This document shows positions 23,560-32,383 of a stretch of DNA of 64,000 nt, piece after piece. The stretch's first letter is position 1. The number at the start of each line of letters is the position of its first letter. A model generated the notes under the pieces. It was not told the origin of the DNA, searched no databases, and was given only the letters and a program-made list of their open reading frames with translations. The position numbers and the translations under genes were made by a program. This DNA comes from Gemmatimonadaceae bacterium (GTDB lineage: Bacteria; Gemmatimonadota; Gemmatimonadetes; Gemmatimonadales; Gemmatimonadaceae), in NCBI GenBank assembly GCA_019637355.1, contig JAHBVT010000001.1, positions 496,001 through 560,000 on the forward strand, read 5' to 3'.

Positions 23560-26139
23560 ATGAACAGTGGCGTAGGGTTGTCCACTTTCGACGAAGACTT
23601 CAGGCTGCTCACAGGGAATCAGCCCTTCCCTTGGCAGCGCGCACTGTATACGCGCTTTGTCTCCGGTGACTTTCCGAAAGCTTGCGACCTGCCGACCGGT
23701 CTCGGGAAGACGAGCGTCATCGCACTGTGGCTGCTGGCGCTTGTAAAAACCCCCAAGCTGCCCCGCCGCCTCGTCTACGTTGTCAACCGGCGCACAGTGG
23801 TTGACCAGGCCACCGCCGAGGCCGAACGAATCCGGGAACAGCTCGTCGCGGCGGGTGCACAGCACCTGCGTGACGCACTTAGCGCACTGGCTGCCGTGAA
23901 TACGGAGTATCCGCTCGCGATCAGCACGTTGCGTGGTGAATTCGCTGACAATGCGGAGTGGCGGCGCGATCCATCACGCCCCGCCGTCATTGTTGGCACC
24001 GTCGATATGGTGGGCAGTCGCCTGTTGTTTAGTGGTTACGGCTGTGGTTTCCGCAGCAAGCCATTGCACGCGGGTTTCCTCGGGCAAGATGCGCTGCTTG
24101 TGCACGACGAAGCGCATCTCGAACCCGCTTTCCAGTCGCTTCTCACTGCCATCGCCAACGAGCAACAGCGCGGCCGAGACCCCCGTCCGATCAAGGTGCT
24201 CGCGCTCTCGGCTACGAGTCGCACGGAGTCGGACTTCACGCTCGACGAGGCGGATCTCCGCAACGCAGTGGTGAATCAACGGATCCACGCAAAGAAAGGT
24301 CTGCAACTCCATTCTATCGACGATCGAAAGGATCTGCCGGATACTGTCGCCGCAAAGGCTGGGTCGCTCGAAGGAAAGGTCATAGTCTTTCTCTCGTCAG
24401 TGGAGCATGTCGAAAAGTGCGCGCGAGCCCTGCGAAAGGCGAAGAGAAACGTCGCCACGTTGACTGGCACTATGCGCGGCGCGGAGCGGGACGAACTCGT
24501 GAAGCATCCGGTGTTCGCACGTTTCCTTCCGCGACTTGATGCAAGCGTGCAGTTACAGGAAGGCACCGTGTTCCTCGTCGCGACGTCGGCGGGCGAGGTG
24601 GGCATCGACCTGTCGGCTGACCATCTCGTCACCGACCTCCCGCCGTTCGATGCACTCGCGCAGCGGCTGGGTCGTGTCAACCGCTACGGAGAAGGTGACG
24701 CCGAGGTGCACGTGTTCTGCGAGCCGTTGGAGGCGCCTCCGGAGGTGAAGGCCGACGGTGAAGGGGACGACGAAGACGAAGAGAAGCTCGGCAATCGTAA
24801 GGATGACTACGGGCGTGCACGGTACTTCACGAGGGCGCTCTTGGAAGAATTGCCTGTGCGCGGTGATGGGCACTATGACTCATCTCCCGCTGCGCTGCGC
24901 GCGCTCTCTCGTGACAAGCGTCTCAATGCCGCAACGCCCCAGCCCGACATCCACCACGTCGACGCACTGCTGTTCGACCGTTGGTCGTACACCACCATTT
25001 CTGGCCCGCTACCGGGCCGTCCTCCAGTCGCGGAGTACCTTCGCGGTAAAGCCGAATGGGAAGCGCCTCGTACCACTGTCGCGTGGCGCCGCGAGGTAGC
25101 GTGGCTCGGGGCTGAGCACCTCAATGGCGACTCACTCGACGACTTCCTCGCCGACTACCCGTTGCGGAGTCGCGAGACGTTGAGTGACGCCACCAGACGC
25201 GTGGTGAGTCATCTCGAGAAGTTGGCCGTGCGAGACAAGGACGATTCGCGTCTCGCTTGGCTCGTCCGCTATGACCGACCGGCCGAGATCGTGAAGCTCG
25301 GCGAGCTCGTTGATCGCTACGACTCAAAGAAGAACCCGACGCTCGACAACGCGACGGTCGTACTGGCGCCGGAGGTCGGTGGCCTCGACGGGGGATTGCT
25401 CGATGGCGCTGCGGAGTTCGACCAGGCCACCAACTACGATCTCGGCTCCAAGACTGACGAGCGCATCGTCCGTGAGCGGGAGGCCGCCAGCGACCCGCCA
25501 GAGGGTATGCGCCTGGTGCGCGCGGTCAAGCGCACGACCGACGATGATGACGACGTGGAGTGGTGGCATCTCTACACGGCATCACGGCGTGCTGACGATG
25601 AAGGCTCACGTACCAGCTCGAAGGAGTTGCTGCTCGACACCCACCTGCAGCGCACTGGGAAGTGGGCTGCGCGCATCGCCCAACGCCTTGGCCTGCCAGA
25701 AATGCAGTGTATGGCGCTGGCGCAGGCGGGACGCGCGCACGACCTCGGAAAAGGCCGCCGCGTGTGGCAACGTTCCATCCAACGCTTCAAAGAGCCGCCG
25801 CTCGCTAAGGGTCGTATGCAACCGTTGTTGCTCGCTCACTTTCGTCACGAACTGGGTTCGTTGCACGATGCTGATTTCAGCAGCCTGAGCGAAGACGCCA
25901 CGGACCTCGCTATGCATATCGTCGCCACGCACCACGGTCGTGCGCGGCCACACTTCCCCGTTATCGAAAGCTACGATCCGGAGGTCAGCGACACGGATAC
26001 GGCTGGACTAGTGCGCGAGGTGCCGTTGCGATTTGACCGGCTGCAACGCCACTACGGTCGCTGGGGGCTGGCGTGGCTCGAATCGATTCTGCGGGCCGCT
26101 GATGTGCTGGGTTCGGAAGACGACGAGGTGGCCGAATGA
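23560..26139 (+). CDS. cas3: Cas3 helicase-nuclease, subtype I-U/I-G (C-terminal HD)
   Basis: ATG 23560 has AGGA just upstream and gives 859 residues. The superfamily 2 helicase comes first: Walker A in LPTGLGKTS (about residues 44-52), DEAH box in LLVHDEAHLEP (about 182-185), SATSRTES, and motif VI QRLGRVNRYG (about 366-375). The HD nuclease is C-terminal: AHDLGKGRRVWQ (about 725-736), HFRHELGS and ATHHGRARP (about 787-795). The helicase-then-HD order is the reverse of most type I Cas3 proteins and is known for subtype I-U. It unwinds and degrades target DNA after Cascade binding. It overlaps the next gene by 4 bases. It contains one CATG, unlike most backbone genes. Confidence 0.95.
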   Translation: MNSGVGLSTFDEDFRLLTGNQPFPWQRALYTRFVSGDFPKACDLPTGLGKTSVIALWLLALVKTPKLPRRLVYVVNRRTVVDQATAEAERIREQLVAAGAQHLRDALSALAAVNTEYPLAISTLRGEFADNAEWRRDPSRPAVIVGTVDMVGSRLLFSGYGCGFRSKPLHAGFLGQDALLVHDEAHLEPAFQSLLTAIANEQQRGRDPRPIKVLALSATSRTESDFTLDEADLRNAVVNQRIHAKKGLQLHSIDDRKDLPDTVAAKAGSLEGKVIVFLSSVEHVEKCARALRKAKRNVATLTGTMRGAERDELVKHPVFARFLPRLDASVQLQEGTVFLVATSAGEVGIDLSADHLVTDLPPFDALAQRLGRVNRYGEGDAEVHVFCEPLEAPPEVKADGEGDDEDEEKLGNRKDDYGRARYFTRALLEELPVRGDGHYDSSPAALRALSRDKRLNAATPQPDIHHVDALLFDRWSYTTISGPLPGRPPVAEYLRGKAEWEAPRTTVAWRREVAWLGAEHLNGDSLDDFLADYPLRSRETLSDATRRVVSHLEKLAVRDKDDSRLAWLVRYDRPAEIVKLGELVDRYDSKKNPTLDNATVVLAPEVGGLDGGLLDGAAEFDQATNYDLGSKTDERIVREREAASDPPEGMRLVRAVKRTTDDDDDVEWWHLYTASRRADDEGSRTSSKELLLDTHLQRTGKWAARIAQRLGLPEMQCMALAQAGRAHDLGKGRRVWQRSIQRFKEPPLAKGRMQPLLLAHFRHELGSLHDADFSSLSEDATDLAMHIVATHHGRARPHFPVIESYDPEVSDTDTAGLVREVPLRFDRLQRHYGRWGLAWLESILRAADVLGSEDDEVAE

Positions 26140-26879
26140 TCCGCATCAAGGTCGACCTCACTAACCCAGGCCAGTTCTTCGGTTGTTGTGGTGTATTTGA
26201 GCTGGCGCAGCGGCTTTGGCCGGGAGCGACGGCGCACTTTGATGATACGCACTTCGTGGTGTCTCACGGTGACTTGAAGGATCTTGTTGAGGAAACGGCC
26301 AAGGCGTCGATCGAAGCGTTGGAGCCCGCCAATCAGACCTCGTCAGCATTACGACTGGCTGAGCCATTCGACCTGCGACTCGATTGGTGGAAAGTCGAAC
26401 GCGGCCTGAAGACTTGGGCCGGGCGTATGTCGGTCGACCGCATCGCGATGAGCCTTCAGCGAGATCTCCCGAACACGCTGGGCAACGGTTTTTTCGATGA
26501 TGGTCACGTCGTCTTGGGTGCCGACGGCAAGAAGGTTGAACCGTACTATTTCGACGGAAGACGAGGAGCGACCGCGCTGCCGCTCGACGTCGGATTCTCG
26601 TCGGACGCGCTCTCGATGGAAACGGTGGCCTTCAGCGCCACGGAGTTCTTCACATTGGTCGGACTCCAACGTTTCCGTCCTGTTGATGTGAAACTGCGCG
26701 TCTACCAGTATCGTGCATGGCGCGCGTCGTTCCCCGTCACGCTTGCGGCGCTGGCGGCGGCGAACGCACTGCCCGACGGTGGGTCGTTGTTCCAGTTCGA
26801 GAGCGCATTCCGCACTGATCAGCGTAAGCACAAGGCATTCTCACCCGCGATTCCCGTACATGGAGACGGATATGAGTGA
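26136..26879 (+). CDS. cas8u2: Small Cas8-type subunit of the I-U/I-G effector
   Basis: This 247-residue protein lies between cas3 and csb1, the position of the small Cas8 (Cas8u2, also called Cas8g2 or Csb3-like) in compact I-U systems such as that of Geobacter sulfurreducens. The start MIRIKVDLTNPGQFFGCCGV and the segment DLRLDWWKVERGLKTWAGRM are typical of that family, which is too divergent for clear catalytic motifs. Cas8 subunits recognise the PAM and recruit Cas3. The gene overlaps cas3 (ATGA) and csb1 (8 bases), so all four effector genes should be translated from one message. Exact family name should be confirmed by profile search. Confidence 0.8.
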   Translation: MIRIKVDLTNPGQFFGCCGVFELAQRLWPGATAHFDDTHFVVSHGDLKDLVEETAKASIEALEPANQTSSALRLAEPFDLRLDWWKVERGLKTWAGRMSVDRIAMSLQRDLPNTLGNGFFDDGHVVLGADGKKVEPYYFDGRRGATALPLDVGFSSDALSMETVAFSATEFFTLVGLQRFRPVDVKLRVYQYRAWRASFPVTLAALAAANALPDGGSLFQFESAFRTDQRKHKAFSPAIPVHGDGYE

Positions 26880-27957
26880 AACGAAGATTGAGACGTGGCT
26901 CGAAGACTCTGCTGACGCGCCTGCGGCCATCGTGCTGCGCGAGTACCTGACGCCGGTAGAGGGCAAGGACGGCGTCTTCTTTCCGCCGACGTTCGCGGCA
27001 GCCGAGAACTCCAAGGAGTTTCCCGGCGGGTACAATATCAACGAACTGGCCAACGGCGAGAATGTCTGCCTCGTCGATACGGTCGGCTCGCAAGCCAACC
27101 GTATCGAGCCGATGTTCGCGACTGGCGACTACGCGGCGCTTGTGCCGCAACTCGTCGTCGAGGCTGGAGAGAAGCAGGTCAGCATCCTCGATGCAGGTCA
27201 CCGTGCAGGGGACGCGATCGTGCGCTGCACCGAGCTGCAAGACGCGCTGCAGAAGGCGTTCCAATCGCTGAAGAGAGGCGACGCCGTGCCGTTGGCGAAG
27301 CTCGCCCCCACTTCGCTCGTCTTCGGTGTGTGGGATTCGCGCGATACGCAGGCAAAGGCCCCTCGCTTGCTCGCCGCCACTATCCGTGCCTTCAACGTCG
27401 GGAAGCTGACTCGCTCGGCGCAGTACAACCCTGCCGTCGAGTACGTCGAAGAAGGGTTGCTCGACGAGACGGAGAACAAGGAAGCGCTCAAGGCCTACTC
27501 GGAGCGTGGCTTCCGTCACGTGCCGGCGTCAAACACGCACGGGGGTGTCATCGCGAGGGGCGACATCCGACGCGAAGTAACACTTCAGATTGCGGCGCTG
27601 CGGCTCCTCCGCGGTACGACTGACGATGAGACGAAGAAGCTGCGCGCCTACCTGCTGGGGTTGGCGCTGGTTGCCTTCACGAAGCCAGCGGTGGGGTTCT
27701 TGCGCCAGGGCTGCAACTTGGTGCTGGACGGAGACAGGGTGCCGGAATCAACGGTGGTTTTCGCCGACGGTCGACGCGAGAGCTCGGGGCTTACACACCA
27801 TGCGGCACTGGCATTTGCAAAGAAAGCGGCTGCAGCTTTCGGTGTGGGCGAAAGCAAGATGGTCAAGTTCGATACGAAGCTCGCGAAAGACGAGACGACC
27901 GGCGAAGGCAAGAGGGGAAAGAAGGGTAAGAAGATCGAGAAGGCGAAGGCCGGATGA
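26872..27957 (+). CDS. csb1: Csb1, the Cas7 backbone subunit (GSU0053 family)
   Basis: The ATG at 26872 is chosen because GGAG lies 7 bases upstream and the gene overlaps the Cas8 gene by only 8 bases; an upstream in-frame ATG at 26860 is possible. The 361 residues match the GSU0053/Csb1 family: LREYLTPVEGKDGVFFPPTF at the start, SQANRIEP, and KLTRSAQYNPAVEY in the middle. Csb1 is the Cas7 protein that polymerises along the crRNA. The C-terminus is a Lys/Gly-rich tail (about 20 residues) that may contact nucleic acid. It overlaps csb2 by 4 bases. Confidence 0.9.
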   Translation: MSETKIETWLEDSADAPAAIVLREYLTPVEGKDGVFFPPTFAAAENSKEFPGGYNINELANGENVCLVDTVGSQANRIEPMFATGDYAALVPQLVVEAGEKQVSILDAGHRAGDAIVRCTELQDALQKAFQSLKRGDAVPLAKLAPTSLVFGVWDSRDTQAKAPRLLAATIRAFNVGKLTRSAQYNPAVEYVEEGLLDETENKEALKAYSERGFRHVPASNTHGGVIARGDIRREVTLQIAALRLLRGTTDDETKKLRAYLLGLALVAFTKPAVGFLRQGCNLVLDGDRVPESTVVFADGRRESSGLTHHAALAFAKKAAAAFGVGESKMVKFDTKLAKDETTGEGKRGKKGKKIEKAKAG

Positions 27958-29480
27958 GTCGTCACCTCGTGCTGTCTTTCCGTTTCCTCTCGCCGTGGTT
28001 CCACGGGCGGGGAGATGAAGGCGCACCCGAGTGGCCACCTTCCCCGCTGCGCGCGTTTCAGGCAGTGGTAGCGGCTGCGGCGCGCGCTGGCACCTTAGAG
28101 TCGACCCGCGGTGCGCTGGCTTGGTTGGAGCAGCGTACGGCGCCGCTCATTCTTGCTCCCGAAGCCGTTGAGAGTGCTGTGGGCTATCGGCTCTCGGTGC
28201 CGCACAACGCGATGGACATCGTGGGCAAGCAGTGGAACAGGGGCGACGAAGGCAACGCGGCCGAGCACCGGGCAATGAAGAACGTGCGACCGCACAGCCT
28301 GCCGGACGAAGCCGTCGTGCATTTTACGTGGCAGCTTGGGGACGACGTGACCGCCGTACCTGCCCTGATTGCTGCCATTCGCGGCGTTGTGGCGCTCGGA
28401 TGGGGCGTCGACCTTGTCGCGGGCGATGGAGCCGTCGTCGATGATACGCGGCTTGTCGCGATGTCTGCGTCGTTGAAGGTCTGGGAGCCACGCCGCGACG
28501 GACGCCACAATCTGCGCGTACCGGTGAAAGGAACCCTCGACGATCTCGAGAAGCGGCATATGGCGTTTCTGTCTCGTACCAGCCTTACGGACTCGACGCT
28601 GCGTCCGCCGCCAGCGCTGTCCGTATTCGCCATCACGCGTTACGCGCGGAGTGACCACAGGTCGTTGGCAGACGTCGCGGTCTTCTCGTTGATGCGTCCC
28701 GAGTCGGATACCTTCCGTGCCTTCGACACTGTTCGTCGGGGTAAGGTCGTGGCTGGACTGCTGCGCCACGCGGTGCGGAGGGCTGCCGAGCGCGCCGGCT
28801 GGGATGAAGCACGCGTGCATAAATCCGTGCTGGGCCACGGAGATGGCGATGAGGCTCGCCTAGTGCTTGTGCCTGTCCCGAGTATTGAACCGCGAGGCGC
28901 CAACGCTGAGACGCTGGGAGCCGTGAGGCGCGTGATGGTGTTTTCCACCGACACGGACAGCTCAGACACAATGTGGTCCGAGCGAGCACTGGGTGGTATG
29001 GATCTCATCGACGAGGAAACCGGTGAGGTACTGGCCGTACTCGCGGCGACGTCGCCAAATGATCGCGTGCTAAGGCGTTACGTGGCTGAAGCCACGACTT
29101 GGACTACCGTGACCCCCGTCGTGCTGCCCGGACACGACGACCCAGGAGGGCTGCGAGACAAGTTGCGCAAGACAAGGGACAGCGAAGAGCAGCGCGCGTT
29201 GCTCGAACGCCTCAGGAAGCGGCGTGAGGCGTTGGTGCGCAAGGCTCTCCTTCACGCCGGTCTTGGAGATGAACTGGCCTTCTCGGCGAGCATCGAGACA
29301 AGAGAAACGGGTTTTCTCGCGGGTGTTGAGAAGGCTTCGCGTTACGCCGTACCGAGCCATCTCACGGCATCGCCACGGCTCCACGTCAAGCTGACTTGGC
29401 CTGTGAAGGTGGCGGGTCCGCTCTGTATCGGGCGAGGCCGGTTCTCGGGATTGGGTTTGTTCGCGACGGTGGCTACGTGA
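27954..29480 (+). CDS. csb2: Csb2, fused Cas5-Cas6 subunit (GSU0054 family)
   Basis: This 508-residue protein opens with a ferredoxin-like strand containing SRHLVLSFRFLSPWFHGRG and WPPSPLRAFQAVVAAA, typical of Csb2. The C-terminus ends in a Gly-rich loop, GPLCIGRGRFSGLGLF (about residues 486-501), as in Cas6-type RAMP proteins. Csb2 is considered a Cas5-Cas6 fusion: the Cas5 part caps the crRNA 5' handle and the Cas6 part cuts the repeat RNA. The repeats here carry an 8-bp palindrome suitable for Cas6 recognition. It is the last effector gene; vapC converges on it 6 bases downstream. Confidence 0.9.
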   Translation: MSRHLVLSFRFLSPWFHGRGDEGAPEWPPSPLRAFQAVVAAAARAGTLESTRGALAWLEQRTAPLILAPEAVESAVGYRLSVPHNAMDIVGKQWNRGDEGNAAEHRAMKNVRPHSLPDEAVVHFTWQLGDDVTAVPALIAAIRGVVALGWGVDLVAGDGAVVDDTRLVAMSASLKVWEPRRDGRHNLRVPVKGTLDDLEKRHMAFLSRTSLTDSTLRPPPALSVFAITRYARSDHRSLADVAVFSLMRPESDTFRAFDTVRRGKVVAGLLRHAVRRAAERAGWDEARVHKSVLGHGDGDEARLVLVPVPSIEPRGANAETLGAVRRVMVFSTDTDSSDTMWSERALGGMDLIDEETGEVLAVLAATSPNDRVLRRYVAEATTWTTVTPVVLPGHDDPGGLRDKLRKTRDSEEQRALLERLRKRREALVRKALLHAGLGDELAFSASIETRETGFLAGVEKASRYAVPSHLTASPRLHVKLTWPVKVAGPLCIGRGRFSGLGLFATVAT

Positions 29481-29486
29481 CTCCTC

Positions 29487-29882
29487 TCACCCCCACCCCT
29501 CCACCCCCAACCCCGGCACCCGCCGGAACTCCCTCACGTTCCCCGTCGCCACCACCAGCCCGTGCGCCAACGCCGTTGCCGCGATGACGAGATCCCGCTC
29601 ACCGATCGGCGTACCGACGTGCGCCAGCGCGAGTCGTGCGTGCGCGTGATGTTCGGCAGCCTGCTCGTCGAATGGCAGGATTTCGCAGGCGGCAAGGAAT
29701 GTCGCGAGTCGTGCGCGTGCGACCGCTGGGGTATGCCCCCTGATCTCGCCATACCGGAGTTCGGCCAGTGTCATCGAGGCCAGCGTGACGGTGTCTGGTC
29801 CGAGGTCTGCGAAGCGACGCACCGTCGGAAGGTGACCGCGCAGGATATGCACGCAGACGCTCGTGTCGAGGAGATACCTCAT
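29487..29882 (-). CDS. vapC: VapC-type PIN-domain toxin
   Basis: The 131-residue protein has the complete PIN signature: [16 protein letters not shown] with Asp6, TLAELRYGE with Glu, and the C-terminal acidic pair in [16 protein letters not shown] and [10 protein letters not shown]. VapC proteins are Mg2+-dependent RNases, often specific for tRNA or rRNA sites. It overlaps vapB by 4 bases. The module lies on the opposite strand between the effector genes (cas3 to csb2) and the adaptation genes (cas4-cas1, cas2), so loss of either CRISPR half by deletion could also remove the antitoxin source. Confidence 0.93.
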   Translation of the reverse strand: MRYLLDTSVCVHILRGHLPTVRRFADLGPDTVTLASMTLAELRYGEIRGHTPAVARARLATFLAACEILPFDEQAAEHHAHARLALAHVGTPIGERDLVIAATALAHGLVVATGNVREFRRVPGLGVEGWG

Positions 29883-30157
29883 TCGTCCTCGAAGTTCACA
29901 TCCGTCCCGCCAGGTGGGAGGGGAGGCGGCACTTCAAAGTCGGCAAACAGGTGTGCATCGGTGAGTAGCCCTTCAATGAAGCCCTCGGGCCACTTGCGCC
30001 GCTGGACCGGCTCAAGAATCACGGCGTTCCCTTCTCGGCGAATCTCCACCTCGTCCCCCTCGAATCGGAATTCCTTGGGTAACCGCACGGCCTGCGACCG
30101 TCCGTTCCAGAAGAGCTTGGCTCGAGCGAGTTTGCTTCGCTGCTCGGAGTCGACCAT
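29879..30157 (-). CDS. vapB: VapB-type antitoxin (AbrB/MazE-fold DNA-binding domain)
   Basis: ATG 30157 has GAGG upstream and gives 92 residues; the open frame continues to 30208 across the operator, which is not coding-like. The segment [20 protein letters not shown] and the following [16 protein letters not shown] are the classic swapped-hairpin AbrB/VagC fold. The C-terminal half is acidic and Pro-rich ([16 protein letters not shown]) and would wrap around the VapC active site. An ideal TATAAT and an inverted repeat lie directly upstream. Confidence 0.92.
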   Translation of the reverse strand: MVDSEQRSKLARAKLFWNGRSQAVRLPKEFRFEGDEVEIRREGNAVILEPVQRRKWPEGFIEGLLTDAHLFADFEVPPPLPPGGTDVNFEDE

Positions 30158-30169
30158 CAAAAACCTCGA

Positions 30170-30208
30170 ATTATAGTACGTGATATATACCAGTATATAC
30201 CGTATCAC
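30170..30208. promoter_or_regulatory. vapBC promoter and operator, shared with cas4-cas1
   Basis: On the minus strand a perfect TATAAT (30175 down to 30170) lies before vapB. Just upstream, TATATAC (30184-30190) and GTATATA (30193-30199) form a 7-bp inverted repeat around CA, in the -10 to -35 spacer, as expected for VapBC autoregulation. An outer pair, GTGATA (30180-30185) and TATCAC (30203-30208), overlaps it. The cas4-cas1 start codon is at 30222, so a VapBC complex on this site would also cover any promoter for the adaptation genes. Confidence 0.6.
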
Positions 30209-30221
30209 TGGAATGCGCTAG

Positions 30222-31904
30222 ATGGCAGAATCTCCCGCAACCCTGTCACCCGACCTCGTCCCCGCCCGGATGGTCAACGAGTTCGTCTATTGCCCGCGAC
30301 TCGCATACCTCGAATGGGTGCAGGGCGAGTGGGACGACAACCTTGACACCATCCAAGGCCGGTTCGTGCATCGGCGCGTGGATGACGAGCCCGCCACCGA
30401 TGTCCCGGCACCGGAGGAAGCGGATCCGGAATGTCCGCAGGCGGCGCGCTCGGTGATGCTCTCGTCGCCCGAGCTTGGCGCAATCGCCAGAATGGATCTG
30501 ATGGAAGTCGCGGGCAAGCGCGCGACGCCCGTGGACTACAAGCGCGGTGTGGCGCCGGACCTACCGCAGGGCGCCTATGATCCCGAGCGCGTCCAGCTCT
30601 GCCTGCAAGGCTTAATCCTGCGGGACAACGGTTACGAATGCGACAGTGGCGTGCTCTACTTCGCCGCGTCTAAGACGCGCGTCGAGATTCCGTTCGACGA
30701 CGAGCTGGTCCGCCTGACGCGCGAGTCCGTGGAAGGGCTGCGGAAACTCGGCGAAGGCGGACGGATGCCTCCGCCGCTCGTGGACAGCGCGAAGTGCGTG
30801 CGCTGTTCCTTGGCGGGCATCTGCCTGCCCGACGAGGTGAATCGGCTGGCGCACCCCGAACTCCCGGCCGAGACGCGGCGCTTGGTCCCGGCACGCGATG
30901 ACCGGATCCCGCTCTACGTGCAGGCGCAGGGCGGCACCATCGGCAAGCGCGACGAGCGGTTGAACATCTATGTGAAGGGCCAGCCCACGGAGGAAGTGCG
31001 GCTGATGGAACTCTCGCACGTGGCGGTGTTTGGCAATGTGCAGGTGACGACCCAGGCCTTACGCGCTCTCTGCGACCAGGACACGGCCATTGCCTATCTG
31101 AGCTATGGCGGTTGGTTCTATGGAATGACCACGGGGCTCGGGCATAAGAACGTGGAGCTACGGATCGCGCAACACAGGACCGTCGAGTCAGGTGAGAACT
31201 TGGCGATTGCGCGGGCCTTCGTGTCGGGAAAGATCCTGAACCAGCGTACGCTGCTGCGGCGCAACCTGCCCGAGCGTGACGTCAAGCTCGTCGGCCGCCT
31301 CGCCGTCTATGCTCGGCAGGCGCGGCATATCCCGGAAGTCGCAAGCCTGCTGGGCGTCGAAGGGATGGCTGCGAAACTCTATTTCGAAGGGTTCTCCCGG
31401 TTATTCCGTGGGGCAGGGGCGTGGGCGGGCTCCGTGTTCGCGGCCGCAGGGCGAAACCGCCGTCCACCGCGCGACGAGGTGAATGCCGTGCTGTCGTTCC
31501 TCTACGCGATGCTGACGAAGGACTGTACGCTTGCGGTGCACTTGGTGGGGTTCGATGGGTACCGCGGATTCTATCACGCGCCGAAGTACGGTCGGCCGGC
31601 GCTTGCCCTCGATCTGTGCGAGGAGTTTCGCTCGTTGGTTGCGGATTCGACCTGCATCACGCTCTTCAATCAAGGTGAGGTGACGGCGAAAGATTTCGTG
31701 AAGCGGGCGCGGGGAGTTGCCCTGACCCCCGCTGGTCGCCGCGCCGTGATTGCTGGGTACGAGCGCCGGATGAACCAGTTGGTTACGCATCCCGTCTTCG
31801 GTTACACGATCAGCTATCGGCGGGTGGTCGAAGTTCAGGCGCGCTTGCTGAGGGCGACGGTGCTCGGTGAGGTTCCCGCGTACCGTCCTTTCACCACCCG
31901 GTGA
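30222..31904 (+). CDS. cas4-cas1: Cas4-Cas1 fusion protein
   Basis: The 560-residue chain joins two adaptation enzymes. Residues 1 to about 215 are Cas4: Cys24 in FVYCPR, the RecB-type nuclease residues in RMDLME and PVDYKRG, QLCLQGLILRDNGY, and Cys192, Cys195 and Cys201 completing a four-Cys Fe-S site. Residues about 225-560 are Cas1: VFGNVQVTTQAL, GKILNQRTLLRRN, Glu380 in GVEGMA, His452 in YHAPKYGRP and the acidic DLCEEF (464-469). The fusion is characteristic of subtype I-U, where Cas4 selects the PAM and trims prespacers while Cas1 integrates them. No Shine-Dalgarno is obvious at ATG 30222. All key residues are present, so it should be active. Confidence 0.95.
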   Translation: MAESPATLSPDLVPARMVNEFVYCPRLAYLEWVQGEWDDNLDTIQGRFVHRRVDDEPATDVPAPEEADPECPQAARSVMLSSPELGAIARMDLMEVAGKRATPVDYKRGVAPDLPQGAYDPERVQLCLQGLILRDNGYECDSGVLYFAASKTRVEIPFDDELVRLTRESVEGLRKLGEGGRMPPPLVDSAKCVRCSLAGICLPDEVNRLAHPELPAETRRLVPARDDRIPLYVQAQGGTIGKRDERLNIYVKGQPTEEVRLMELSHVAVFGNVQVTTQALRALCDQDTAIAYLSYGGWFYGMTTGLGHKNVELRIAQHRTVESGENLAIARAFVSGKILNQRTLLRRNLPERDVKLVGRLAVYARQARHIPEVASLLGVEGMAAKLYFEGFSRLFRGAGAWAGSVFAAAGRNRRPPRDEVNAVLSFLYAMLTKDCTLAVHLVGFDGYRGFYHAPKYGRPALALDLCEEFRSLVADSTCITLFNQGEVTAKDFVKRARGVALTPAGRRAVIAGYERRMNQLVTHPVFGYTISYRRVVEVQARLLRATVLGEVPAYRPFTTR

Positions 31905-31908
31905 TCCG

Positions 31909-32202
31909 ATGCGGCACATCTATTTGGTGGCATACGATGTCAGCGAGGACAAGCGCCTGCGTCGCACCTATCGGAAGATGCGCGGTTTCGGCGATGCCCT
32001 GCAGTACTCCGTGTTCCAGTGCAACCTGTCGGATGTGGAGCGGATGAAGATGGTCGAGGCTTTGAGCGGAATCATCAAGCACGACGAGGACCGCGTGATG
32101 ATCGTGGATGTCGGGCCCGTGGACGGCCGCGCCCGTATGGCGTTCGATTATCTCGGGGTACAGCCGGAGGGGGAAGCGGAGCGCGATGCGGTCATTGTCT
32201 GA
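31909..32202 (+). CDS. cas2: Cas2
   Basis: This 97-residue protein starts 4 bases after the cas4-cas1 stop. MRHIYLVAYDVSEDKRLRRT contains the Asp at the end of the first strand, and GDALQYSVFQCNLSD and RVMIVDVG complete the ferredoxin-like fold. It forms the dimer bridging Cas1 dimers in the integrase. Its stop is 181 bases before the first repeat, and that gap is the leader. Confidence 0.95.
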   Translation: MRHIYLVAYDVSEDKRLRRTYRKMRGFGDALQYSVFQCNLSDVERMKMVEALSGIIKHDEDRVMIVDVGPVDGRARMAFDYLGVQPEGEAERDAVIV

Positions 32203-32383
32203 GGCTACGCGAGCGGTGAAGTGGCGTGATGCCGCGCATACCTGCTCGCGTGCGCTAAGTGACGCTCCGGTAGGCACTTGTAATGTGACGTTGCGATCTG
32301 TATGCTTTTTGACAATTGAAAGACCGACCCGCTCGCGGTGTGGGTTGGAAAGTGTTGCCCGCCAAGGGGTTGGGACCCGGGCG
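32203..32383 (+). promoter_or_regulatory. CRISPR leader
   Basis: This 181-base noncoding stretch separates cas2 from the first repeat and would hold the array promoter and the integration signals. It has an AT-rich centre (about 32280-32325). TTGACA occurs at 32309-32314, but no convincing -10 lies 16-18 bases downstream, so the promoter is not assigned. New spacers would be added at 32383/32384. Confidence 0.75.

Noticed and set aside
32309-32337. TTGACA in the leader as array promoter
   Set aside because: No acceptable -10 sequence lies 16-18 bases downstream (the region reads GC-rich), so a promoter call is not supported.
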